Shown here: positions 48,522 through 56,352 of the stretch, piece after piece
Layout of the letters: each line of letters opens with the position of its first letter
Position numbering within the stretch: the first letter of the stretch is position 1
NCBI RefSeq assembly: GCF_017357225.1
Contig: NZ_CP071605.1
Coordinates: 62,001 to 126,000, forward strand
Source: Rhizobium binae
GTDB taxonomy: Bacteria > Pseudomonadota > Alphaproteobacteria > Rhizobiales > Rhizobiaceae
Length of the DNA stretch: 64,000 nucleotides
Direction: 5' to 3'
Made by a program: the position numbers and the translations under genes
Notes under the pieces: model-generated
What the model was told of the DNA's origin: nothing
Databases searched by the model: none
Seen by the model: only the letters and a program-made list of their open reading frames with translations

Positions 48522-49394
48522 ATGACCCATCCACGATTCCTGTCTTTTTCCAGAAACGGCCATCATGGCTATGGGCTTGCTGTCGAGGGCGGCGTCATCG
48601 ACCTGTCGGCTCGCCACGGCGCAAGCTGGGCGAACCTTCGCGACGTGATCGAGGCGGGCCGCCTCGGTCAGCTCGCCGAGGAAGGCAAAGCTTTGAAGCC
48701 GGATTTCGCGCTCGACGAAATCCGCTTCGAAATTCCCATTCCGTCGCCGGAAAAGATCATCTGCGTCGGGGTCAACTTCCCCGACCGCAACGAGGAATAC
48801 AAGGACGGCCAGGCAGCCCCCTCCAACCCCTCGCTGTTCATCCGTTTTCCCCGTTCCTTTACCGGCCATGGCGAAGCGCTGATCCGGCCGCCGGAAAGCC
48901 CGCAGCTCGACTATGAAGGCGAGATCGTCATCGTCATCGGCAAGGGCGGCCGGCGGATTGCCGAGGCGGATGCCTTGTCCCACATCGCCGCCCTGTCGCT
49001 CTGCAACGAGGGCACGATCCGCGATTGGGTGCGGCACGCGAAATTCAACGTCACGCAGGGCAAGAATTTCGACCGCACCGGCGCGATCGGCCCATGGCTT
49101 GTGCCCTATCGGGATGAAAGCCAGCTTGCCGATATCAAGCTCGAAACCCGTGTCAACGGCGAGGTGCGCCAGAGCGACCGCACCAGCCGGATGATCTTCT
49201 CCTTCCGGAAGATCATCAATTACATCTCCACCTTCACCACGCTCGTTCCGGGCGACGTCATCGTCACCGGCACGCCGACGGGGGCTGGCGCCCGCTTCGA
49301 TCCGCCGATCTGGCTGAAACCCGGCGATATCGTCGAAGTCGAGGCCGACGGGCTCGGCATCCTGAAAAACACCATCGCCGACGAGGTGCTCTGA
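48522..49394 (+). CDS. FAH-family enzyme of the homoprotocatechuate pathway (HpaG-like decarboxylase/isomerase)
   Basis: A 290-residue single-domain FAH-fold protein. Motifs: IICVGVNFPDRNEEYKDG, metal-binding QLDYEGEIVIVIGKGG, FNVTQGKNFDRTGAIGPW and GDVIVTGTPTGAGARF. In E. coli, HpaG is a fused pair of FAH domains that decarboxylates 5-oxopent-3-ene-1,2,5-tricarboxylate; here only one domain is present beside a separate HpaF-type isomerase. By position it should do the decarboxylation. Its TGA overlaps the next ATG. Start chosen at ATG 48522; an earlier in-frame ATG at 48471 lies inside the previous gene. Confidence 0.82.
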   Translation: MTHPRFLSFSRNGHHGYGLAVEGGVIDLSARHGASWANLRDVIEAGRLGQLAEEGKALKPDFALDEIRFEIPIPSPEKIICVGVNFPDRNEEYKDGQAAPSNPSLFIRFPRSFTGHGEALIRPPESPQLDYEGEIVIVIGKGGRRIAEADALSHIAALSLCNEGTIRDWVRHAKFNVTQGKNFDRTGAIGPWLVPYRDESQLADIKLETRVNGEVRQSDRTSRMIFSFRKIINYISTFTTLVPGDVIVTGTPTGAGARFDPPIWLKPGDIVEVEADGLGILKNTIADEVL

Positions 49395-50197
49395 TGCTCT
49401 CGCAGGACGAAATCCAGGCGGCGGCCGAAAGCCTCGACCAGGCCGAGCGCACCCGTATCCAGTCCGGGCTCCTGTCTCTGAAACATCCCGCTATGGACAT
49501 GGACGACGCCTATGCGGTGCAGGCCGCCTGGGTAAAGAAGAAGATCGCCGGCGGCCGCAAGCCGATCGGCTGGAAGATCGGGCTGACGTCGAAGGCGATG
49601 CAATATGCGCTCAAAATCGACATCCCCGATTCCGGCGTGCTGTTCGACGACATGGTTTTCGAAGACGGCGCCACCGTGCCTGCCGATCGCTTCATCCAGC
49701 CGCGCATCGAGGCCGAAATCGCCTTCGTCATGAAGGCGCCGCTGAAAGGTCCCGGAATCTCGATCTTCGATGTGCTGAATGCCACCGATTACGTGACCCC
49801 TTCCCTGGAAATCCTCGATACCCGCATCCTGCGCGTCGACCCGGAGACGAAGAAGGCGCGCACCATCGTCGACACCATCTCCGACAACGCCGCCAATGCC
49901 GGCATCGTCACCGGCGGCCGCGCCGTGCGCCCCGATGCAATCGACATGCGGTGGATGGGCGCGATCGTCAGCCGCAATGCCGAGGTCGAGGAGACAGGGC
50001 TTGGAGCCGGCGTCCTCAACCAGCCTGCCCGCGGCGTCGCCTGGCTTGCCAACCGGCTGGCGCAATATGGTGATGGCATCGAGGCTGGACAGATTGTGCT
50101 CGCTGGTTCGTTCATTCGTCCGATCGAGGCGCGGCACGGCGACACCATTCATGCCGATTTCGGCCCTTACGGTTCGGTCAGCCTCTATTTTGCATGA
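49394..50197 (+). CDS. hpaH: 2-Oxohept-4-ene-1,7-dioate hydratase
   Basis: A 267-residue hydratase of the HpaH/MhpD family, the usual length. It adds water to 2-oxohept-4-ene-1,7-dioate to make 4-hydroxy-2-oxoheptanedioate. Typical segments: PIGWKIGLTSKAMQ (Lys and substrate loop), VPADRFIQPRIEAEIAFVM (metal-binding acidic cluster), LEILDTRI and DAIDMRWMGAIVSRN. The first base of its ATG is shared with the stop of the preceding gene, and hpaI follows after 12 bp. Confidence 0.92.
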   Translation: MLSQDEIQAAAESLDQAERTRIQSGLLSLKHPAMDMDDAYAVQAAWVKKKIAGGRKPIGWKIGLTSKAMQYALKIDIPDSGVLFDDMVFEDGATVPADRFIQPRIEAEIAFVMKAPLKGPGISIFDVLNATDYVTPSLEILDTRILRVDPETKKARTIVDTISDNAANAGIVTGGRAVRPDAIDMRWMGAIVSRNAEVEETGLGAGVLNQPARGVAWLANRLAQYGDGIEAGQIVLAGSFIRPIEARHGDTIHADFGPYGSVSLYFA

Positions 50198-50209
50198 AGG
50201 AGTGAAACC

Positions 50210-51016
50210 ATGCCGGCGCCCACAAACCTCTTCAAGCAAGCCCTGAAAGAGGGGCGGGCACAGATCGGTCTCTGGCAGGCGCTCGCCAGTCCCTACACGG
50301 TCGAAATCTGCGCCGGCGCCGGTTACGACTGGCTGCTGCTCGATGCCGAACATGCGCCGAACGACGTGCCGCTGCTCGCCTCGCAACTGCAGGCGATGAA
50401 GGGATCGGCAAGCCATGCCGTGATCCGCCCGCCGGTCGGCGAGACATGGATAATCAAGCAGATGCTCGATATCGGCGCCCAAACGCTGCTCATTCCGATG
50501 GTCGACAGCAAGGAGATGGCGGAGGCCATGGTCCGCGCCGTACGCTATCCCCCGCAGGGCGTGCGCGGCGTCGGCGCTGCCCTTGCCCGCGCTTCCGATT
50601 TCAACCGCATTCCCGACTATCTCCAGACCGCCAATGACGAGATCTGCCTGCTCCTGCAGGTCGAAAGCCGGGCGGGGCTCGCAGCCCTCGATGCGATCGC
50701 GACGACCGAGGGCGTCGACGGCATCTTCATCGGCCCATCCGATCTCGCCGCCGACATGGGCTATCTCGGCAAGCCGGGCGCGCCCGAAGTGCAGGCTGCA
50801 GTCGAAAAGGCGCTTGCCAAGATCCAGTCGCATGGCAAGTCCGCCGGCATCCTGACCGGCGATCTCGCCCTCTCCAAGCGCTACCTCGAACTCGGCGCCA
50901 CCTTCGTGGCGATCGGCAACGACGTCATGCTGCTTGCCAATGCCACCGCCAAGCTGCTCGACGACTTCCATAAGGCCGAACCTGCCAGACCCGCGGGCGA
51001 CGTGAAGGTCTACTGA
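50210..51016 (+). CDS. hpaI: 4-Hydroxy-2-oxoheptanedioate aldolase
   Basis: A 268-residue class II (metal-dependent) aldolase that splits 4-hydroxy-2-oxoheptanedioate into pyruvate and succinate semialdehyde. The active-site residues of HpaI are visible: catalytic His in LLLDAEHAPND, substrate Arg in AVIRPPVG, metal Glu in LLLQVESRAGL and Asp in IGPSDLAADMG. It ends the run of hpa genes and supplies the substrate of the succinate-semialdehyde dehydrogenase encoded 2 kb upstream. AAGGAG precedes the ATG. Confidence 0.93.
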   Translation: MPAPTNLFKQALKEGRAQIGLWQALASPYTVEICAGAGYDWLLLDAEHAPNDVPLLASQLQAMKGSASHAVIRPPVGETWIIKQMLDIGAQTLLIPMVDSKEMAEAMVRAVRYPPQGVRGVGAALARASDFNRIPDYLQTANDEICLLLQVESRAGLAALDAIATTEGVDGIFIGPSDLAADMGYLGKPGAPEVQAAVEKALAKIQSHGKSAGILTGDLALSKRYLELGATFVAIGNDVMLLANATAKLLDDFHKAEPARPAGDVKVY

Positions 51017-51123
51017 CCTCTCCCGCATCCTTTTGCACGCTCAGTCAAAACGGACTGCACAGCTGGACAGGACGCCTCCCGGCCTTTCGACCATGATGAT
51101 CGAAAGATCCAGGAGGAAGAGAT

Positions 51124-51663
51124 ATGCGTTTCAGCAACAAGACGGCGCTGATCACCGGCGGCGGCACGGGCATCGGCGCTGCCGTCGCCCGGCGCATCCG
51201 GCAGGAAGGCGGCAATGTCGTGCTCGTCGGACGGCGCCCCGAGCCGCTTCGCGCCGTCGCCGATGAGATCGGCGCTACCGTCATGACCGCCGATGCCGCC
51301 GATGGTGCTGCGATGCGGGCCGCGCTCGAAACTGTTGTCGAGACCTTCGGCGGGCTCGATGTGCTGATCGCCAATGCCGGCGGCCACGGTGTCGGGCCGA
51401 CGATCAGCATGTCAGACGAGACCTGGAATCTCGCCACGAGGCTCAACCTCAACACTGCCTTCGTCAGCGCCCGCGAATCCCTGCCGCACCTGATCCGCAG
51501 CAAGGGCAATATCGTCGTTCTCGCCTCGATCGCCGGGCCGGATGCGGCAGGCTATGAGAGGGCGGCGCTGCGAGCGGACCAGAGCCGGCGGAAACATCGG
51601 GCTCAGGGCGCATTTCACCTCAGCCCCAACCATGTCTACGAACACACTTACCTCTCCTGGTAG
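51124..51663 (+). pseudogene. Truncated SDR oxidoreductase gene
   Basis: A strong ribosome site (AGGAGGAAGAG) and an intact SDR N-terminal half are present: TALITGGGTGIGAAVA, LIANAGGHGVG, IVVLASIAG. At about codon 142 the sequence leaves the family: the active-site Tyr of AAGY is followed by ERAA instead of the xxxK pattern. The remaining 35 codons (through NHVYEHTYLSW) are unrelated. At 179 residues it lacks roughly 75 residues, including the catalytic lysine, so it should be inactive. It lies at the 3' end of the hpa cluster, where a rearrangement seems to have cut it. Confidence 0.65.
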
Positions 51664-51754
51664 CGCTACGCCTGGCAGTGCCTCGTGGCGTCCAGCGGGG
51701 CCATGGCGACGTCGACTTGCCCTCGACGATGATCTAATCGTAAGTCGTCATGGC

Positions 51755-53161
51755 TCAGCTCAACACCGTCTGGATCGTCGTGAATTCCTTCAGCCCCTCA
51801 GCGCCGAATTCGACGCCGATACCGGATTGTTTGACGCCGCCGAAGGGCGCGTTGGGCTGGATCGCGCCGTGCTTGTTGATCCAGACCGAACCGCATTCGA
51901 GCTGCATCGCATAGCGCTTCGCCTTCTCGACATCGGCAGACCAGACCGAGCCGCCGAGACCGGCCGGATTCTGGTTGGCGCGGGCGATCACTTCGTCGAG
52001 ATCGCTGTAGCGGATGATCGGCAAAGCCGGGCCGAACTGCTCCTCGTCGACCAGCCGGACGCCATGATCGACATCGGCAACGAGCGTGATCGGGTAGAAG
52101 TAGCCGGGCCGGTCCATCGGTGCGCCGCCGGTCAGGATGCGGCCGCCCTTTGCGCGCGCATCGTCGACAAGATCGCGCACCTTGTTGAACTGCAATTCGT
52201 TCTGCACCGGGCCGAGGATGCTTGCCTCATCGAGACCGTCGCCGATGGCGATCTTGCCGGCATAATCGGCAAGTGCGGCGCAGACCTCCTCATAGATGCT
52301 GTCATGCACATAAAGGCGCTTCAGCGCTGCGCAGGTCTGGCCGTTGTTGATGAAGGCGCCCCAGAAAAGGCCCTCGACGATGCTCTTTGGATCGACGTCG
52401 GGCAGCACGATGCCGGCATCATTGCCGCCGAGTTCCAGCGTAAGCCTCTTCAGGGTGGCCACCGCCGAGGCCATGATCTTCTTGCCGGTCTCGGTCGAGC
52501 CGGTGAAGGTCATCTTGGCAATGCCGGGATGAGCTGAAAGTGCGGCACCGATGCTGTTTTCGCCGGCGATCACATTGACGACGCCGGGCGGCAGCACCTC
52601 GCTGATGATCTCGACGAGGCGGATGGTGGAAAGCGGCGTCAGGGGCGACGGCTTGATGACGACGGTGTTGCCGGCGCGGGCCGCCGGCATGATGTGCCAG
52701 CAGGCGATCATCACGGGCCAGTTCCACGGTGTGATCGAGCCGACGACGCCGATCGGCTTGCGGTGCAGCTCGACACGGCCCTTATTGTCGTCCTGCAGGA
52801 TTTCGACCGGCAGGTCGAGTTCGGCCGTATGCCGCGTCCAGGCGAGCGCGCCGCCGATTTCGAAGCGCGAGCCCAGGCCGTTGAGCGGCTTTCCCTGTTC
52901 CCGGGTCAGGATCTGCGCCAGTTCTTCGGCGTGCTCGCCGATCTTCTCCGCGATCGCCCGGCAGGCCGCTGCTCGCTCCTCATTCGACGTCCGCGACCAG
53001 CTTCTGAAGGCTTCGGCGGCCGCGGCGACGGCCCTATCGAGATCGGCTTCCTGAGCAAGCGGCATGTAGCCGACGATTTCGCCATTCGATGGATTTGTAA
53101 CCGGCGCATGATCGGTCGTCGCGACAGTTTCGCCGCCGATGAGCAGGGTAGACTGCTTCAC
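51755..53161 (-). CDS. NAD(P)-dependent aldehyde dehydrogenase
   Basis: A 468-residue aldehyde dehydrogenase. It has ITPWNWPVMIACWHIMPAAR, FTGSTETGKKIMASAVA, LELGGNDAGIVLPD and the catalytic Cys in FINNGQTCAALKRLYV. The C-terminal PFGGVKQSGIGVEFGAEGL is family-typical. It reads toward the hpa operon, and the AraC/FeaR-like gene is 102 bp upstream on the same strand. That pairing suggests an arylacetaldehyde or similar substrate feeding the aromatic pathway, making it the third aldehyde dehydrogenase around this island besides HpaE and SSADH. The substrate is inferred from context only. Confidence 0.83.
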   Translation of the reverse strand: MKQSTLLIGGETVATTDHAPVTNPSNGEIVGYMPLAQEADLDRAVAAAAEAFRSWSRTSNEERAAACRAIAEKIGEHAEELAQILTREQGKPLNGLGSRFEIGGALAWTRHTAELDLPVEILQDDNKGRVELHRKPIGVVGSITPWNWPVMIACWHIMPAARAGNTVVIKPSPLTPLSTIRLVEIISEVLPPGVVNVIAGENSIGAALSAHPGIAKMTFTGSTETGKKIMASAVATLKRLTLELGGNDAGIVLPDVDPKSIVEGLFWGAFINNGQTCAALKRLYVHDSIYEEVCAALADYAGKIAIGDGLDEASILGPVQNELQFNKVRDLVDDARAKGGRILTGGAPMDRPGYFYPITLVADVDHGVRLVDEEQFGPALPIIRYSDLDEVIARANQNPAGLGGSVWSADVEKAKRYAMQLECGSVWINKHGAIQPNAPFGGVKQSGIGVEFGAEGLKEFTTIQTVLS

Positions 53162-53263
53162 GATATTCTCCTCCCGTGAGATCGAGGAGAACTATGACTT
53201 TCGGTGGAAAAGCCGTCTTGGGGAGAAACGCGCTCCGGCTTGGACGAAAGCGCAGATTGCGCT

Positions 53264-54250
53264 TCAGACCATCTTTTGCGCCGGTTCACCGCCGCGAAGC
53301 AGCTCGCTCGGGGCGCAATCGAACAGCTCCTTGAAGCTGCGATTGAAATAGGAGATGTCGTTGAAGCCGGCGGAATAGGCGACCTCGGCAATGGTCGTGG
53401 GGTTGCGCTGCTCCTTCAGCTGCTCGATCTTCTCGCGTGCGAAGCGCAGGCGCTTGTCGCGGATGACGGTGGTGCAGGTCATGCCCATGCCCTGGAAATC
53501 CTGCTGCAGCGTGCGGATCGATACGCCGAGCCTCGTCGCCAGCCATCTGGCGTTGAGATCGCTGTCGGTCAGATGCTTGTCGATCAGGATATCGACCATC
53601 TGTATGCGCCTGCCGGCGCTGTCATGCAGGGAATTCAGGCTTGCTGTCTGGATGTTGGTCGACAGGAACGCCTGGCGCGTCGTGTCGAACATCAGCTGGC
53701 GCAGATGCGGCGAGGCCGCCTCGCTTTCCGGCGTCGTCATCATCTTGGCGATGAGCGCGCGCAGCATCACCGCCATCGGATCGGCGGCCGAAAGCTTGCG
53801 GGCCACGTCGAATTCCACCTTGCTGCCCGAATACATCAACTGCCGCGGCAGGTGCAGGGAGAGATGATTGGAGAAGTGGCCGCGGAAAAAGAAGGTGGTC
53901 GGCCGCGTGGAATCGACGAGGATGCATTCGCCGACGCCGAGGATGTTCTGCCGGCCGAAATGCTCCACGCCGCAGGCGCCTTCGAGCTGCATGATCAGGA
54001 ACAGATGCTCGTGGGCATCGCGGCGAATATCGTCCCAGCCGCGATGCACATAATCGAGATCGTTGGAGACATGGGCGAATTCCATGCCGCACACGTCGAT
54101 GCGGCTTGCCGTGCCGATCACCGTGTCGCCGCGCTCCATCGTGTGCGCGTTGAAATTCCCGCAGATGTTATGAAGGTCGTCCGCCCATTGATCATAAGGC
54201 GTCGGCGACCATATGCGCTCGACAAGGCTGCGGTTCTGCAACAGGTCCAA
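53264..54250 (-). CDS. AraC-family regulator, FeaR-like
   Basis: A 328-residue regulator. The N-terminal sensor resembles FeaR of the phenethylamine pathway (DDLHNICGNFNAH, ILVDSTRPTTFFFRGH, LSLHLPRQLM). The C-terminal AraC domain is complete (NARWLATRLGVSIRTLQQDF, then IAEVAYSAGFNDISYFNRSF). FeaR activates aromatic amine oxidase and arylacetaldehyde dehydrogenase genes in E. coli; here an aldehyde dehydrogenase gene lies directly downstream. It is therefore a good candidate for sensing arylethylamines or their aldehydes. A TTAACA element at 54319-54330 lies in its promoter gap. Confidence 0.8.
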   Translation of the reverse strand: MDLLQNRSLVERIWSPTPYDQWADDLHNICGNFNAHTMERGDTVIGTASRIDVCGMEFAHVSNDLDYVHRGWDDIRRDAHEHLFLIMQLEGACGVEHFGRQNILGVGECILVDSTRPTTFFFRGHFSNHLSLHLPRQLMYSGSKVEFDVARKLSAADPMAVMLRALIAKMMTTPESEAASPHLRQLMFDTTRQAFLSTNIQTASLNSLHDSAGRRIQMVDILIDKHLTDSDLNARWLATRLGVSIRTLQQDFQGMGMTCTTVIRDKRLRFAREKIEQLKEQRNPTTIAEVAYSAGFNDISYFNRSFKELFDCAPSELLRGGEPAQKMV

Positions 54251-54318
54251 CTCTGCCTCCCGACAGTGTCAGTATCGCTGAAGACTGCAACAGGCCGGTC
54301 CGATCGTCAATCATATAT

Positions 54319-54330
54319 TTAACACATGAA
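54319..54330. promoter_or_regulatory. TTAACACATGAA element (candidate HpaR half-perfect site)
   Basis: Differs at two positions from the reverse complement of the perfect hpaF-promoter palindrome. Located 69 bp upstream of the FeaR-like start, beyond the 3' end of the MarR gene. Confidence 0.3.
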
Positions 54331-54354
54331 TTAGTCGAGCACTGGAGTTTCGGG

Positions 54355-54858
54355 TCACTTCTCGTCGCTTGGCGTGTGTTCAAGCCCCAACGTCGCCAGT
54401 TCGTCGAGCATGTCCAAGAGCTCCTCGACCCTGGCTTCACCGAAACGCGCGCCGATATCCGCATAGACTTTCAGGCTTTCCGGCATGACGTCGTCGACCA
54501 TTGCTTGCCCAGCCGTGGTGATCTGCAGCAGCACCCGCCGGCCGTCGGCCTTGTCCTTGTGTTTGGTAATGAAGCCACGCTCCTCGAGCGAGCGGATCAT
54601 GCGGGTCAGGCTCGGCGCCAGGATAGAGGCCTTATCCGCCACTTCACTTGCGTCGAGCATCCCGGCTTCGGAGAGCACGCGGATGACCCGCCACTGCTGC
54701 TCCGTAACGTCATGCGCCGCCAATATCGGCCGGAAATGGCTCATCACCGCTTCACGCGCGCGCAAAAGCCCGATCGCCAGCGACCTCCGACGGTCCGTTG
54801 ATGGCCGACCGGCCGCCGTCTCCGGCATCTCGTCCTTTTCCTGGTGTGCATTCCTCAT
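54355..54858 (-). CDS. hpaR: MarR-family regulator of homoprotocatechuate degradation (HpaR-like)
   Basis: A roughly 167-residue winged-helix repressor. It has the HpaR-like SLAIGLLRAREAVMSHFRPI and VTEQQWRVIRVLSEAGMLDA. The DNA-recognition region is ASILAPSLTRMIRSLEERG and the wing ITKHKDKADGRRVLLQIT. ATG 54858 follows GGAAG; ATG 54828 after AAGGACGAG is equally possible. It lies at the far end of the hpa island and probably represses the hpaF-I operon until homoprotocatechuate or 4-hydroxyphenylacetate binds. Candidate sites are the TTAAC palindromes at 43988, 54319 and 54940. Confidence 0.85.
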   Translation of the reverse strand: MRNAHQEKDEMPETAAGRPSTDRRRSLAIGLLRAREAVMSHFRPILAAHDVTEQQWRVIRVLSEAGMLDASEVADKASILAPSLTRMIRSLEERGFITKHKDKADGRRVLLQITTAGQAMVDDVMPESLKVYADIGARFGEARVEELLDMLDELATLGLEHTPSDEK

Positions 54859-54939
54859 GTTGCTTCCGATCGCATGTATTGTTTGACAAAGATCCTTCGC
54901 AAATCTGGAACAGCCGACGAAAAACCACAAGGCAGCTAG

Positions 54940-54951
54940 TTAACATAGCAA
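54940..54951. promoter_or_regulatory. TTAACATAGCAA element upstream of hpaR
   Basis: Imperfect match to the TTAAC-centred palindrome at 43988, placed 82 bp before the hpaR start where an autoregulatory site is expected. The rest of the 54859-55277 gap has no gene; it contains a CGCAA-A-TTGCG repeat at 55203-55213. Confidence 0.3.
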
Positions 54952-55277
54952 CTTCCAATCACAAGCCCATTCGGGCTTGGTGAATGAATCCTCGGCCGGG
55001 CATGCTGGCCGGGCCCCGCTGCAGCCGAGAGCACCAGCCGTTGCCCAGTGGGGGCTGCCCTGGGCAGTCGACCCTGGTCAAAGGCAATATAACGTTCAAA
55101 CCGCAATAGAACGACGGCCGCAAAGCTCTCCCCTTGAAACTTCGGGGCGGGTGATCCGCGTTATCGACATGGGTACGATTCATCATTGACAATACGCGCT
55201 ATCGCAAATTGCGGTACGTCAAGGCGGCCCCCCGACTAGTCCAGTATTGTTCATGCTTTCTAACTGGAGCAGTACAC

Positions 55278-55760
55278 ATGACGATCCCCGCCAAGTCAGT
55301 GATGACAACGAATTTAGTTACGGTGTCGCCTGAGACGACCGTGGCCGAGGCTGCCCGGCGCATGCTAATCCATCACGTCACCGCAGTGCCGGTGGTGGGT
55401 CCCGATAACCGGCCGCTTGGATTGGTCAGCGAAGGCGACGTCATGCGCCACTTCGGCTCGCAGTTTCAGACCAAGCGAGCGCAATGGCTACGCATGCTGG
55501 CCGAAGGCGAAACACTCGCCCCGCAGTTCCTCGCTGAAATCCGCCTCAACCAGCAGCACGTTCGCGAAATTATGCACACTGCGATCATCTCCGCTGATGA
55601 GGATGCCTCACTTGCGGAACTGGCCGATCTGATGCTGAAACATCAGATCAAGCGCGTCCCTATCCTGCGTGACGGCGTGTTGATTGGCATTGTAAGCCGC
55701 GCCGATGTAGTCCGGGCAGTGGTCGAAAAACTGGACGATTTGCTTGAGCCGACGGACTAA
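55278..55760 (+). CDS. Tandem CBS-domain protein
   Basis: A 160-residue soluble protein made of two CBS motifs. The first is residues about 5-60 (KSVMTTNLVTVSPETTVAEAA, VVGPDNRPLGLVSEGDVMRH) and the second about 95-150 (VREIMHTAIISADEDASLAEL, VPILRDGVLIGIVSRADVVR). CBS pairs bind adenosine nucleotides and act as energy or redox sensors. TGGAGC precedes ATG 55278. No partner domain is attached and the neighbours (HpaR, an mcrC relic) do not suggest a target. Confidence 0.88.
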   Translation: MTIPAKSVMTTNLVTVSPETTVAEAARRMLIHHVTAVPVVGPDNRPLGLVSEGDVMRHFGSQFQTKRAQWLRMLAEGETLAPQFLAEIRLNQQHVREIMHTAIISADEDASLAELADLMLKHQIKRVPILRDGVLIGIVSRADVVRAVVEKLDDLLEPTD

Positions 55761-55935
55761 TCGCCAGAACGTGGCAGGCCGGAGCACATTTGTTTGTCGT
55801 CAGAAGATTTGAGACTGTGATTTCACGCCGAAACACATGCTCGTCCATGGATAGGCAATCACAGACCAGGCTGCCAGAGCAACGTGGGAGAAGAACATCA
55901 GTTACATTTGTCCGAAGACACGCCGCTCAACCGAC

Positions 55936-56286
55936 ATGAAAGCAGCAGTGGGGGTGGCGCGCCTCTTCCGGCGCGCCGCCGACCAGCAACGCCTGCGCGA
56001 GCTGGCTTTCGTCTATGCCGATATTACCGGCGTCCCGGTTTCCGCGCTGCGCTGGGATCAGGTGCTGATCGACCGCACCAACCGGTCCTGGCAGGAGCAC
56101 TTCGCCATGACCCGGCTCTTCCTGCAGGACCGCCATCAGACAACCACCGGCGGCGCCGGCCGGGGTACCGCCATGCTATTCGAGATGAACGCGCTGTTAG
56201 AGGAATACCTCGGGCGGTTGATCGCCCGCTCTCTGGCGGGGACGAAGCTCACCGTCTCGTTGCAGGGCGGATGGCTGTCTGTCTGA
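55936..56286 (+). pseudogene. mcrC: Fragment of McrC (5-methylcytosine restriction subunit)
   Basis: The frame reads LRELAFVYADITGVPVSALR, DRTNRSWQEHFAMTRLFLQD, RHQTTTGGAGRG and EMNALLEEYLGRLIARSLAGT, matching the central part of McrC-type proteins. These partner a GTPase, McrB, in cutting modified DNA. Only about 115 of the expected 400 or so residues remain, with no McrB gene nearby, so the system is lost. The flanks (55761-55935, 56287-56352) show nothing recognisable. Confidence 0.65.
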
Positions 56287-56352
56287 GTGCACAAATCCCG
56301 CGATAACACATCGCCATAGGAATGCGTTAGCCCGTCGATCTCCGTCGGCAGT

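Noticed and set aside
46994..48523. A 509-codon open frame on the minus strand
   Set aside because: Antisense to the succinate-semialdehyde dehydrogenase gene, which is clearly real.
49220..51028. A 602-codon open frame on the minus strand
   Set aside because: Fully antisense to the FAH-family gene, hpaH and hpaI, which have complete active-site motifs; no homology seen in the shadow frame.
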